Below are positions 10,454 to 20,333 of a stretch of 64,000 nt of DNA, piece after piece; position 1 is the stretch's first letter, and each line of letters begins with the position of its first letter. The stretch is from Ostreococcus mediterraneus (taxonomy: Eukaryota > Chlorophyta > Mamiellophyceae > Mamiellales > Bathycoccaceae): contig WMKK01000010.1 in NCBI GenBank assembly GCA_012295225.1, positions 62,001 to 126,000 on the forward strand, read 5' to 3'. The notes under the pieces were generated by a model, which was not told where the DNA came from, did not search any database, and saw only the letters and a program-made list of their open reading frames with translations. The translations under genes and the position numbers were made by a program.

Positions 10454-12709
10454 CTAACGAAAGTACATGGACGGCGAAAACGGCGCGGCACACGTCGCCC
10501 CGGTTTCGTCGTTGTTGTACTTTGGCTTCGTCGGCGTCGTCGGTGTGGCGCCATTCTCCCTAAGGCCCGCCATGATGGGGAAATCCGCTGCGGATACCCC
10601 ACGCAATAATTCCTCAGCCTGCTCGTACATATTCGCATTCGTGCGATTCATAGTACGCATCAAATCCAACGCATCTATGTTCTGCGCGATTCCAGTGGAA
10701 TCGTCTTCGGTTCTAGTAACTTTTTGTCCTCCTCGACGGAAAATATGCGACAGACGGTTACCGCGTGATTTTCTTGGCTTGTCTGGCGACACAAACGCTT
10801 GGAGATCCTCAATCGAGTCAATACCGGGCATTCTCGGCGCAGTCACGCCCAAACCAGTCGGAAACGTTGGGATCGTCGTCTTGCTCGTAGTTGCATAGCC
10901 CTCAGCCGCGGCAAACGCTGCGCCAGATGGCAGCACTGACTTTCTCGGGGATGGCTCGCCGATGCCGTGATACGCTCCAGGCGGCGTAATCGTCTGCGCA
11001 AAGTTTAGCATTGGCGACGTCGACGCAATCGGGGTATTGCTCGTGGTGCCACCAAATTCTGAAAACAACTCAGACATTCTGAACGGGCTATCGACAGGCA
11101 CCGTGGCGCCCGCTGGAACGTGCGCGTACGGCGACGAAAAAATATTTGACACTGGCGCCGGGTTCGAGTTGTCGCCGTCAGACGGCTCCTCATACAGCAC
11201 GCTCATCAACTCAATAGACGATTTGGATACTTTTGATTGGTTCCCACCGCGCACCATAGACTTGCGACGCTTGTTACCGCTACGATTACCATCATTCTCC
11301 TGACCGCCGCCGACGTGCGCGGGCACGACATCATCAGGCACGAAAAACATATTCGTAAACGAGGGCACTGGCAACGCCTTGCGTGTCGTCGTCGCCTTCT
11401 TCGGCGGCAACTTTACACTTCTCACCTTGCTATCACCCGTTGCATCCGCCGCCGCCGATGCGGGTAAACCTTGATTCAATGCTTGCTCAACCTTGCGCTT
11501 CAACGTCGAGTTCCAGTGGTTTTTAATCGCGTTATCTGTGCGCCCCTTGAAACTCTTGGCAATCTCCGCCCAACGATTTCCATACTGCGCGTGCGCGAGA
11601 ATCAACTGACGATCTTCCTCTGGGCTCCATTCTTCACGCTTAATGTCTGGATCGAGATGATTATACCAACGCTCGCGACACTGCTTCCCGATGCGTCCTG
11701 GAAGTTCTTGCGCGATTTTCGACCAACGCTTCGGTCCGAGGTGGGTGACGAGGTGGATGATTTTCGCATCCTCCTCGGCGGTCCACGGACCTTTGACCAA
11801 GTCTGGGTTCAACACCTTTTGCCAGCGATGTAAGCACTGCACATCCGTGCGTCGATCACTGAAGAACACAGCTGCGAGCGAGAATGACGAAAAAACGATA
11901 CAACACGGTGAGTATTCGACAAATCCAAAGCGCGCGCGCGCGCCAGCGCCGAGGCGTGTTCAAACGCGTCCCCACCCGACGCGAAGACTTGTGCTTGACG
12001 TCGCGCGCGCATCGCATGCGTCGCATACGAATAGTTCGAGAGATCAATATCACGCATACACACATCGCCGAAACCACGCGCGAGAACACGCAGCGCTTAA
12101 ACACACACGCGCGCGCAATCAACCCCGCGCGCGTCCCGCGTAGAGTTTAAATTTTTCAAACCCAGCGTCGTCGAATCACGCACCAATTTTCTTCCAATTC
12201 TTGCCGTTATAAAACGCAACCGCGCGGCGAAGGAGCTCATCCTGCGCACGAAAACATCGTCAATATCCTCATCGAACGCATCGACGCCAATTCGCGTCGC
12301 ATCACCCGCGTCGTCGCGCACACCAAACATCATCGATGCGCAAATTCAAATTCAAAAACGCACCTCTTCCGGAGTCCATCCACCCTTGGCGCTTCGTCGC
12401 GTCGGGCCACCAATTTTTCTATCATTCGCACACGCCGTCAGTACGCATTTCGATGCACATATTTCACCACCCATATCACGCGCGCGCAACGCACACGACG
12501 CACACACATCTCGCAACGCACCCATCGTACTCTCCCAGCGGTCGCGCGAGCGGCGCCGATGCGCGACCCGCACACGCCACTACTTTCGCCCCTTTCGCGC
12601 TCTTCGCGCCGCTTCGCGCCTTGCCGGACGACGCGGACGATTTGGATATTTTTGCCGTGGGCGCCGTCGACGGTTTCGGACGCCGCGATGGGCGTCGTGA
12701 CGCGGGCAT
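10454..12709 (-). CDS. MYB3R: Three-repeat MYB (3R-MYB / c-MYB-like) transcription factor, four exons
   Basis: Exons on the minus strand: 12709-12522, 12418-12364, 12241-12184 and 11871-10454, giving 572 residues. All junctions keep phase. R1 is split by two introns (KGGWTPEE | [19 protein letters not shown] | [17 protein letters not shown]) and R2 and R3 lie whole in the last exon ([26 protein letters not shown]). The first exon codes a basic Ser/Lys/Pro tail. Plant and animal 3R-MYBs control cell-cycle genes through MSA or similar sites. Introns have donors GTGCGT; the first has ACTGAC upstream of its AG. The carboxy 350 residues are low in complexity, with no domain recognised. The repeats are certain; the first exon is a little less so. 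Confidence 0.86.
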
Positions 12710-13085
12710 GGCGCGCGGCGATGCAATGCGGGAACGCGCGTTCGAGTGCGGCGGTGTTCACGCGCGGTGACAGCTGTCACGGCGTTTGAATGGGGTATAC
12801 GTATTATGATGGGTTTAGTAGGATGTAAGTGTGGATTTTGAGCGTGGTGTATATAATTGATATGTTATGTTTAAAATTGATTGTGTATGACAAAAAGGGT
12901 CCGAGTGTGGGTTTTATGTGCGTCGCTGCTGTGAGGAACATGGAAAAATTTATCCGAGGAAAATGTGGCGGTGCGTCACTCCGAGGCTGGTTTTGGACGC
13001 GACGCCATGGGCGATGTCGACGTCTTGACGCCGTTTATTGAGAATTAACGCGATATTTTCTTCACGCACATACTTCTGCGCATCA
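12710..13085. other. Divergent intergenic region upstream of the 3R-MYB gene
   Basis: About 375 bp. Next to the MYB start is GC-rich sequence with a perfect 14-bp palindrome (12767-12780) around CAGCTG. From 12790 the sequence turns AT-rich. A short open frame at 12829-13041 has no recognisable similarity and is not called. Confidence 0.45.
12767..12780. promoter_or_regulatory. Perfect palindrome GTGACAGCTGTCAC upstream of MYB
   Basis: Fourteen bases, fully self-complementary, centred on an E-box-like CAGCTG core and 57 bp before the MYB start codon. A dimeric factor site is a reasonable guess; no function is shown by the sequence. Confidence 0.35.
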
Positions 13086-13553
13086 ATGAGCGCGCACAGG
13101 CGTGTGAATGCGGTGTTCCAAACGTCATTCCACACTAAATGGCGAACCTCGTGCTTCCTCAAGTGAGTAGAACTTTTCGTCGTTTGATTCCGGGATACAA
13201 GGAGACATACGAGGCGCATGCTGTATGCAAACACAATGGGAAAAGTGCGACAATTGCCGGGCAGCACGGAGCCATCATATCGGGAATGTTACAGAAACCT
13301 CTGTGAACGGTGTTGCAGATCGGCGCCACGTACTTTGGCATGCGGGCGCTGCGGACAATATCATTTCGAATTTTGCCCAGAAGTAGAGGAAGCGCTTACA
13401 TGTGACTCGTGTAAACGTACTTTCTGTGAGAATTGTGCTTATAACGAAATCAATGAACAGAATCCAGAAAAACACATCTGCAAAGAATGCGCACGGAAGG
13501 TACGGTACGCGAGTCATCACGTATTGCAAAGCGCGCGCGCGTTTCGTAACTGA
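13086..13553 (+). CDS. Cysteine-rich zinc-binding protein, probably two exons
   Basis: The supported part is 13295-13553: pairs LCERC, ACGRC, FEFCP, TCDSC, FCENC, ICKEC spaced like treble-clef or ribbon zinc sites. A frame-consistent upstream exon (13086-13162) joins through a GTGAGT donor and TTACAG acceptor to give 111 residues; this exon reads like a weak F-box (HRRVNAVFQTSFHTKWRTSC). The proposed intron lacks the GTRCG and ACTRAC signals of the other introns, so an unspliced start at 13218 is an alternative. Its stop TGA lies in AACTGAC, and a GTACGG donor occurs just before, so the carboxy end could also be spliced on. Function unknown. Confidence 0.45.
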
Positions 13554-13732
13554 CGCCGCCGGTTCGTCGCCGTCAATTTCTCTCCACGCGCAACCACAAA
13601 CGGCATGTAATGAAACAAGTATCCAATCATACGTCACCACATGCCTCATCGCGACGTCCTCATCATTCCACGCATTCGCGTCCCGAACTTGTCACTAGGA
13701 GCTCGGTCAACGCGAGGACACGAAACGACTTT

Positions 13733-13739
13733 TATAAAT
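13733..13739 (+). promoter_or_regulatory. TATA-like box
   Basis: TATAAAT about 67 bp before the ATG at 13806, inside otherwise GC-rich sequence. Its position helps decide that the coiled-coil gene starts at 13806 and not further upstream. Confidence 0.5.
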
Positions 13740-13754
13740 TGGCGCCCCACTCGT

Positions 13755-13785
<31 letters not shown>

Positions 13786-13805
13786 ACACACCGCCCGCAC
13801 CGACG

Positions 13806-14756
13806 ATGGAGATTGAATCGCCATCGCGCGCGCACGACGCCGCGGAGACGCGCGCGCGCGCGTCGACGGCGACGACGACCATGGTGCGCGAGGACCCAGT
13901 GGCGCTCGACCGGTTCATGTCGCGTGAATTAGAAAAGAAGACGATCGCCATCGCGAGGTTGGAGCTCGACGTGAGCGAACTGAGACGACGCACGGCGAGT
14001 GAGGCCAAGGCGCGCGCGCACGCGCTGGAGACGCAGAAGATGGAGCACGAACGTGAGCGAGAAGCGCGAGAGGCGGCGTGGACGCGAGAGCGGGACGCGT
14101 TGACCGAACGACTGAATGCCGCGCGCTCGTTTTCCGAAAGCAAAGCCGCGCATGATGAGAAAGTGAGCGCGTTACAATGCGAGGTGAAGCGTTTGAATGG
14201 TGTCATCTCGACACAGAGGGAGGAGATGGAGCGAGAATTGCTCGCGCGCGTCGGAACGCTCAAGCGGGAATGCGACGAACGCGTCGAACGCGCGAGAAAA
14301 CACGCCGAAGCCACGATGGATCGTAAGATGGATCAATCAGTAAAGAGAATATTAGCACAGAATCGTAAAATGGCGGATGAACTTCGCCTGCACGTGGCGG
14401 AGACGGATGTACTGCAGAGACAGTATGTGAAGACCAGCGCGGAATGTCGACGGCTGGCGCAACGCGCCGAAATGTCGGAAGGATTAGAACGAGAATACGC
14501 CGAACGCAGCGCCGCTCGCGCGAGGGAGATGAAAAACGCAAACGAGAAAATATCAACGCTTGAACGCGGTATACAAGAGCTCATGGATGCGTTTGAGGCG
14601 CAAAAATCAGAATGGAAGACACAGATGACCACCCTTCGCGTTTCCGCCGAAGACGAGGCGGATCAATTGAAACGCGCGCTAACATTGAAATCACGCGAGT
14701 TGACCAACATTCGGCGACTCGCCAAGGAGGTCGTGTGTTACTATGAAGACGTCTGA
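13806..14756 (+). CDS. Coiled-coil protein, possibly of a basal-body/flagellar family
   Basis: A 316-residue protein that is almost entirely predicted coiled coil (residues about 35-305), rich in Glu/Arg/Ala heptads, ending RELTNIRRLAKEVVCYYEDV. The late block RELTNIRRLA resembles the KEL..VRRLA segment near the end of BBOF1/CCDC176-type basal-body proteins, but coiled coils align by chance, so this is only a hint. Start set at 13806 from the TATA-like box and because the frame upstream is a repetitive arginine run. It converges with the J-protein gene. Confidence 0.62.
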   Translation: MEIESPSRAHDAAETRARASTATTTMVREDPVALDRFMSRELEKKTIAIARLELDVSELRRRTASEAKARAHALETQKMEHEREREAREAAWTRERDALTERLNAARSFSESKAAHDEKVSALQCEVKRLNGVISTQREEMERELLARVGTLKRECDERVERARKHAEATMDRKMDQSVKRILAQNRKMADELRLHVAETDVLQRQYVKTSAECRRLAQRAEMSEGLEREYAERSAARAREMKNANEKISTLERGIQELMDAFEAQKSEWKTQMTTLRVSAEDEADQLKRALTLKSRELTNIRRLAKEVVCYYEDV

Positions 14757-14920
14757 CCGTCGTCATAGCTCTTGTAATTCGTGTAGGTGGTGTTGTAATT
14801 CAATTTCAATCTCAATTCGTTTCTGGTGCTACAAACGCGCTTCGTATACATGTCGTTCAATTTGTGTGAGTCATTCTTTTCGATGCGCCCTTTGCAAAGT
14901 AATCATGCGTTAAGACTCTA

Positions 14921-15667
14921 TTAGTAATAGAATCCCCCACGCGGTGCGGCCCCGATCGCATCGTACCCGTACCCTCCAGGCGTCGTGCTCACGTTTTCCG
15001 TCTCTTCGATCGATCCATCCGGAAGCGTACGTCTCGTCACGCTTCGCGTCACCGTCGTCCCGTCCGCACTCACGTGCGTCGACGTCGACGTCGACGTAAA
15101 GCTCCCACTACCAAACATCGACGCCGTCGAAGTCGGTGGCGCGAACGCGCTCGATTGAAACATACTGTTACCAAACATGGAACCACCGAAACCGCCGCCA
15201 AACGCAAACGAAGACGGCTCCGCCGCGCGGCTCGCGCTAAAGAATGGATCCGGCGCATCGAACGCCCCGCCAAACATGGACGTTCCTCGCGCGTCTCCTG
15301 ACGCGAAATGTGCGAAATCATCCCCAAACACGCTCGCAAACATCTCAAACGGATCCCTAAATCCCGCGTGCGCGTGCGCGTGCGCCGTCGACGCCGCGCT
15401 CGGAGCTCGCGCGCTCATCGTTCCATAATCCCACTGCCGTCGCCGGTCTTCATCACCAATCATCTCATACGCCCACGCGATGCGTTTAAACGCTTCCTCA
15501 CACGCCTCGCGGTCGCGTGCTGGGTTCTTATCGGGATGGAAACGCATGGAAAGTGCGCGATAGGCGCGACGAATGGACTGCTGCGTCGCCTCGTGTGGCT
15601 CCACGCCGAGAATAGCGTACGGGCAGCGCGCACCGTCGTCGGCGGCGGCGGCATCGCCGGCATGCAT
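14921..15667 (-). CDS. J-domain protein (DNAJB-like Hsp40)
   Basis: A 248-residue protein with a J domain at residues about 15-80 (CPYAILGVEP...FHPDKNPARD, with the HPD tripeptide that triggers Hsp70 ATPase), then a Gly/Phe/Ala/Ser-rich region (FGGGFGGSMFGNSMF) and a short end with TRRTLPDGSIEETENVS that resembles the tail of DNAJB2/B6-type proteins. No zinc finger, so not a DnaJA type. The frame extends to GTG at 15676, but the first ATG is at 15667. Probably cytosolic or nuclear; client unknown. Confidence 0.85.
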   Translation of the reverse strand: MHAGDAAAADDGARCPYAILGVEPHEATQQSIRRAYRALSMRFHPDKNPARDREACEEAFKRIAWAYEMIGDEDRRRQWDYGTMSARAPSAASTAHAHAHAGFRDPFEMFASVFGDDFAHFASGDARGTSMFGGAFDAPDPFFSASRAAEPSSFAFGGGFGGSMFGNSMFQSSAFAPPTSTASMFGSGSFTSTSTSTHVSADGTTVTRSVTRRTLPDGSIEETENVSTTPGGYGYDAIGAAPRGGFYY

Positions 15668-15852
15668 GGCACGCACGCGCGTGTTTGCTATGCGCGCACA
15701 GCGGGCGGCGTGGCGCGCGCGAATGAATGGCGATGCGTTGACTGACGCGACGAGCGCTTTGCGCGGCTACAACGGAGAAAAAGTGCATGTACACCATGCT
15801 ATAGTGTCGCTGCTTTTACAAATATGAATGCTAATCAATGGCGTCAAATATG

Positions 15853-17145
15853 TTACTCGACATCGCCTTCGTGGGCGAACCGCGCGCGGACGACGTCGTA
15901 TAACTCTGGATTGGCGTCTACGCGCGGTTGAAACATGGAATCCGGCGCCTCGAAATACTTTGAGCTCTTGAGCATGGAGTCAATCATGCGATGCACCCAC
16001 GGCGCCATGGTTTTGAGGATGAATTTAATCAATGATGATGGCACGAATGGCATCTGCGCGTCGACGTGAAGAACCATGTCACCGCGTGTGCGGAGACGCG
16101 CGGAGCCGGGTTCGGGCGGGAGCGCGCGAATGCGAGCGCCGGAATTGCCGACGACGCGAACGCGCTTGCGCTTGGCGGCGTTTTTGGGGTAACCAATGCC
16201 AATGTCGTCGTCGGGGTCTACGGCACGTGCAAGCACGATGGCGCTCGATTGCGACACGCGAGAGGTGAAGGCGACGCACGTCTTGGGATCGACGCGGGCG
16301 TTGACCACGGCGGCGGGTGGCGGTTGTCCGACAAACACCGCGTTGACCACCAATGCGGTATCGCGGCATGAGAGCGGCCATGGAAGCCACAAGGCGGTGT
16401 ACGTGACTAAATTCGTCAGCCCGCGTACGAGCATGATGGTCGAATCGAGCGCAAAGACGTTCCATTGAGTGATTAAGTCCCATTCTCGAGCGACGGCGAT
16501 GAGCCGCAGCGGAGGCGCGTCAAACGTCGCGCTCAATTTAAACGAATGCACCATGCCACCTTTGTGCCTACCGTAATGCACCACCAGACGTTCATCTACA
16601 TCTGGGTCTTCATCGAAACTCGGCGCGTGTCGCAGCGTCGCTAACGCCCGCGCACTCGCATCATCCGTCTCTTCGCTCGTCTGTCCCGCCAAAGACGAAG
16701 ACGCCGACGCCGCCATAGACGCCGACCCCACGCCCTGACGCGTCATCGTCTCCGCCGCCAACGCCGTGCGTCCACGCCCACGATCAACACGCGTCCATCC
16801 ATCAACACCATCGATCTCATCTCGCTCAAACGCCATCGCACGATCAAATAAATCCCGACGCTCCGTCGTCGTCGACGACGCCTCCAGCTCCAGCGCCCCG
16901 CGTCCCCTCGCCGCCATCCACAACGCCATCTCCACCTCACCCACGCGCGCGAGTCGATCAGCATCATCACACACATCCACCTCGCGCACGACTTGCGCGT
17001 CTAACGCGTACCACGACGCTTGAACGCGCGTGCGCTCGTCCGCGCTGACGGTTGACCATTCAATCGCAAACGCATCCATTCTCGCGTCGTAAAACGCATC
17101 GCCGTCGTCATCGACGACCGCCACCGCGCTCGCGCACGCGCCCAT
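15853..17145 (-). CDS. START-like (SRPBCC) lipid-binding protein with N-myristoylation signal
   Basis: A 430-residue protein. The amino terminus MGACAS fits the N-myristoylation consensus (Gly2, Ser6), with Cys4 available for palmitoylation, so membrane attachment is likely. The carboxy half has a helix-grip (START-like) pattern: KLSATFDAPPLRLIAVAREWDLITQWN, then VDAQMPFVPSSLIKFILKTMAPWVHRMI as the long lid helix. The middle is low complexity with acidic and Ser-rich stretches. The longer frame starts with GTG at 17202; ATG at 17145 fits both codon and lipidation site. It is divergent with TIC20 across a palindrome. Ligand unknown. Confidence 0.7.
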   Translation of the reverse strand: MGACASAVAVVDDDGDAFYDARMDAFAIEWSTVSADERTRVQASWYALDAQVVREVDVCDDADRLARVGEVEMALWMAARGRGALELEASSTTTERRDLFDRAMAFERDEIDGVDGWTRVDRGRGRTALAAETMTRQGVGSASMAASASSSLAGQTSEETDDASARALATLRHAPSFDEDPDVDERLVVHYGRHKGGMVHSFKLSATFDAPPLRLIAVAREWDLITQWNVFALDSTIMLVRGLTNLVTYTALWLPWPLSCRDTALVVNAVFVGQPPPAAVVNARVDPKTCVAFTSRVSQSSAIVLARAVDPDDDIGIGYPKNAAKRKRVRVVGNSGARIRALPPEPGSARLRTRGDMVLHVDAQMPFVPSSLIKFILKTMAPWVHRMIDSMLKSSKYFEAPDSMFQPRVDANPELYDVVRARFAHEGDVE

Positions 17146-17250
17146 GCGTGGTGTCTCCCACTGCAGTTCGGCGCGCCGGGGCGGGCGCGCCGCGACCGCC
17201 ACGCCGTCGCGCGCGGCGATGTGCCGATGCGCTCGCGTGTTCGCGCGCAG

Positions 17251-17313
17251 AGGGACTCGTGATTGGTCATTCTTGAGTTAAAATTAACTCAAGAATGACC
17301 AATCAGAGTCCCT
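17251..17313. repeat. Near-perfect 63-bp palindrome with back-to-back CCAAT boxes
   Basis: Left arm 17251-17281 and right arm 17284-17313 are complementary over 30 bases except for one extra G at 17259; the loop is two bases. Each arm contains a CCAAT box (GATTGGTCA and its mirror). The centre lies 137 bp from the START-like ATG and 131 bp from the TIC20 ATG, almost exactly in the middle of the divergent gap. Confidence 0.75.
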
Positions 17314-17413
17314 CGGCACTAAAACCCACTGCATCAGCGCGCGTCGCTCTGGCGTCGCTGCGCGCGCGCGCGACACATCGCGACGCGACGGCGACGGCGT
17401 AAAGCGCGCGACA

Positions 17414-18427
17414 ATGTCCAGCATTCAATTGTGCCCGGCGCACGCGCGCACGGCGCGCGCGGGGGGCGTCACGGCGCGAGATGCGTCGAGCGTGCGCAGC
17501 CCTACGCGCGCGATGCGGTCGGTGGAATGCGCGCGTGGGATGCGTGGTGTGCGCGCGCGCGACGCGTGTGAGGGCGCGCGAGCGGGCGTAGTGGTACGTC
17601 GTGATTTCGATGCGCGTGTTTTCGCGCGATGCGTGCGCGTGTGCGCGCGCGTGCGACGAGGAGAGTGGTGCGAAGGGCGCACGCGCGCAGGCCACAGGGT
17701 TTGGGCGCGCGCGCGCGTTCGACGTGGACCAGGACAAGCGCGCCGACGCTGGATATTGGCACTAACCGCATCGTTCTCTCGCGCTTTCGTTTGTGCTTCC
17801 GCGTAGGTTCGAGCATCGAGCGATGCTATTCCGGATACGTTCACCATGCCGACGCGTCCGCGCGGCCAAGTGAAAGGTAAATCGTTTTTAGAGTTGTGGT
17901 TTGGTCGGGACGAGTCAAACGAAGGCAAGGCTCGACCGGCGCCGTATTTGCGCCTCGTAGCCATTCTACCATTCATTATTCCTCTCATGGGTACGATTGC
18001 GTTCACGCACAGCGCGTATTCGATGATCCCGTTGTCCAAGCACGCCATGTTCATCTTTGCCCCGGCGATGCAAATCTTCTACGGGAATCAATTTATTCCA
18101 TTCTTGACGTTCTTTGCGCTGTTCTTGATGGTTGTGCGCAACGAGAAGCTCCCACATTTCGTGCGTTATTGCACCATGCAAGCCATTTTACTCGATATTT
18201 GCTGCATGCTCGGTGGATTAATCATGCAATACATGCCCATCTTCGTCATGGTCAGCTGGATGGGCGAATGGATGGAGCTCGCGGTGTTTGCGAATTCCTT
18301 TTTCGCATTGTTTTATTCTATTTTCAACGCCTTGCAAGGGTTATATCCGGAAATTCCAATCATCACCGAAGCTGTCTACGCGCAAGTCACCGAGGCTCGC
18401 CAGCAATTCGAAGAGGAGGAGGAATAA
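17414..18427 (+). CDS. TIC20: TIC20-family chloroplast protein import channel subunit, two exons
   Basis: Component of the inner-envelope TIC translocon. Exon 1 (17414-17593) codes a 60-residue Ser/Arg-rich transit peptide beginning MSSIQLCPAHARTARAGG; the intron has donor GTACGT, ACTAAC and GCGTAG; exon 2 begins at 17807 with VRASSDAIPDTF, a plausible mature end. Total 266 residues. Exon 2 has four hydrophobic segments and the family signature FVRYCTMQAILLDI, plus a short acidic tail. If read unspliced the protein would start at 17846 without a transit peptide, which is less likely. TIC20 in plants forms several groups; which one this is cannot be told here. Confidence 0.82.
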
Positions 18428-18804
18428 AGTGGCGGCGTTCAGAGCGACGTCAGCCGGACGTACGCCTCGACAACGTCTGTGGACGACGTCAACCGCGTCT
18501 GCAGATGACGACGACGGCGGCGGAGGAGGACGCACGCGCGCGCGCTCACGAACACAAACAATACAAATTAGTAGCATACACTGTAGTACACATAAAACGA
18601 AGACATTGATTGATGACATTGCATGTACATTGAACGCCATAGCCCGAAACCAACAAAATATCTCCCAGCGTGTCGTTATCCATGTGCGAATCTGCAAAAC
18701 GACACTGTACGACGCCCCGACGACGCGATCGCGATCGCCTAACGCGACAGAAACGACGAATAAATTATCTTCGATCGATTCGCTGAGAATACACGCGTAA
18801 AATC
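18428..18804. other. Intergenic region between TIC20 and the TL29-like gene
   Basis: About 375 bp holding the TIC20 3' UTR and the next promoter (tandem genes). The first 120 bases are CG-rich and repetitive; the remainder is more AT-rich. No gene, RNA or clear motif recognised. Confidence 0.4.
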
Positions 18805-20082
18805 ATGTCGCACGCGGAGATGAACGCGACGATGCGTCCGATGACGTTGACGAGTGCGCGATCGACGAAGCGGTTGATGATGAATGTTCGCGGTGGCGCG
18901 CACGCGCGCGCGTATGCGGTGGTGCGATGCGCGCAGGTGAATGGTGATGAACGCGGCGCTGAGGCGGTGGGGCGTCGCGCGGCGATGGCGCGATTGAGCG
19001 CGGCGGTGGCGCTCGCGAGCGGCGGCGCGGGCGCCGCGCGCGCGGATGTGGGCGATTACTTGGCTAATTTGTTAGTCGAGAAGCCTCCGCCGCCGAAGCG
19101 TGAAATCATGCTCCCTGAATTGATTATTGAGCCGTATAGTCGCGAGGATGGATGCCGGGCGACGAGCGGGGCGAGTAAGGCAAAGGCGCAGATTGAATTC
19201 GCGCAGTTCATTGCGCCCATCATCGAAGACAACATCGACTTAACTTTTGGTGAGTACTTCCGATTGGCGTTGGCGGATTTCGGGACGTTCTCCGTGGTTG
19301 GTAAAAAGAATGGCTTGAACGGCTCGGTGCGCTTCGAACTCGACCGCCCTGAGAACAAGGGGTTGAAGAAGGCGTTTGCGTCGATTGAAAAGATTAAAAA
19401 GGCTGTCGACGCCAAGACGGATCAACCAGTGTCTTATGCGGATTTGATCGCCCTCGTGCCGCACTTTGCGGCGCGCGTTCAATTCAAGAAGGATTACATC
19501 GAAGAAGTCGGCTCTGACAAGGATTACGAATTCTTGTTCATCGGTACCAATCCATTCTTGGGGGCTAAGGTGCGCGTCGGTCGATTGGACGCCGCCACCG
19601 CGGATCCCGAAGGTTTGATTCCGCTCGACGGCGGTAACGCCGAAGACTTCCTCGCGTGGTTCCGCCGCATGGGTCTCGGTCCGAACGAGCTCGCCGCGTT
19701 GGCGCCGTACTTGTACGAAGACCCGCAAAAGGGTATCGATATTGTGCGCCAAGACGGTACGTGCTCTCGATTGCTCGACGTGTACGAAACGCAACGCATT
19801 TTGGGCAAACGCGCACCAGGCCCGGCGGTGACCATCATCAAGAACTTGAAGCAAGCCACGGATAACTGCATCACTGGCGGTGCGTTGTCCATCGCGCCGG
19901 CCGTGCTTGACCCGCCTTACGTGAGCTACGCGTTTATTCGTGGCGGGGGCGAATTGCCGCGCGTCGGCGCCTACCCCGCCGTCCCGGGCTCTTTTGAGAC
20001 TGGCGGCAGTCTTTTGGCCATCCAGCTTCGACAAGCGCAAGCCGAAGCGCGCGCTGCGAAGGAAGCTGCCGGCGAGCAATAA
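18805..20082 (+). CDS. Thylakoid-lumen TL29/APX4-like protein (non-catalytic ascorbate-peroxidase relative)
   Basis: A 425-residue protein with a two-part targeting sequence: a basic transit region, then a twin-arginine signal (GRRAAMARLSAAVALASG ending AARA before DVGDY), as expected for Tat import into the thylakoid lumen. The body keeps the class I peroxidase skeleton (YFRLALADFGTF...NGLNGSVRFE, then YADLIAL, KVRVGRLDA). The distal catalytic histidine of the RLAWH block is alanine here, so peroxidase activity is unlikely, as in plant TL29. A photosystem II-associated structural role is known for TL29 in plants and inferred here. It converges with the SUMO E2 gene. Confidence 0.75.
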   Translation: MSHAEMNATMRPMTLTSARSTKRLMMNVRGGAHARAYAVVRCAQVNGDERGAEAVGRRAAMARLSAAVALASGGAGAARADVGDYLANLLVEKPPPPKREIMLPELIIEPYSREDGCRATSGASKAKAQIEFAQFIAPIIEDNIDLTFGEYFRLALADFGTFSVVGKKNGLNGSVRFELDRPENKGLKKAFASIEKIKKAVDAKTDQPVSYADLIALVPHFAARVQFKKDYIEEVGSDKDYEFLFIGTNPFLGAKVRVGRLDAATADPEGLIPLDGGNAEDFLAWFRRMGLGPNELAALAPYLYEDPQKGIDIVRQDGTCSRLLDVYETQRILGKRAPGPAVTIIKNLKQATDNCITGGALSIAPAVLDPPYVSYAFIRGGGELPRVGAYPAVPGSFETGGSLLAIQLRQAQAEARAAKEAAGEQ

Positions 20083-20333
20083 ATTTTCCATCGATTGATT
20101 GTTTGTTCAATACTATTTTACCACCACCGCATTACAGCGTTCATCGAGGACGAGGCGCGCATCTAAAACAAACAATTAAAACGTTTTGTTTGTGTTGCAA
20201 CAAAACTTGTACGTATACACCTATTACTATGTGGCTCTCGTGATCATCAAATCATCTCAACAGTGATCGTGCGCGCTCGCGTCTCCTCGTGACGGCTAAA
20301 ACTACTCCGCATCGGGACGCGACACGCTCGTCT

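Noticed and set aside
12950-13267. Minus-strand frame with a vaguely histone-fold-like end
   Set aside because: The similarity is slight, it overlaps the cysteine-rich plus-strand exon, and it has no start or splice signals that fit.
13551-13553. TGA ending the cysteine-rich frame as a second selenocysteine codon
   Set aside because: No family context for Sec there and no SECIS-like hairpin noticed downstream; the AACTGAC context looks more like a branch site.
19240-20091. 283-codon minus-strand frame
   Set aside because: Antisense shadow of the TL29-like gene, with no recognisable motif.
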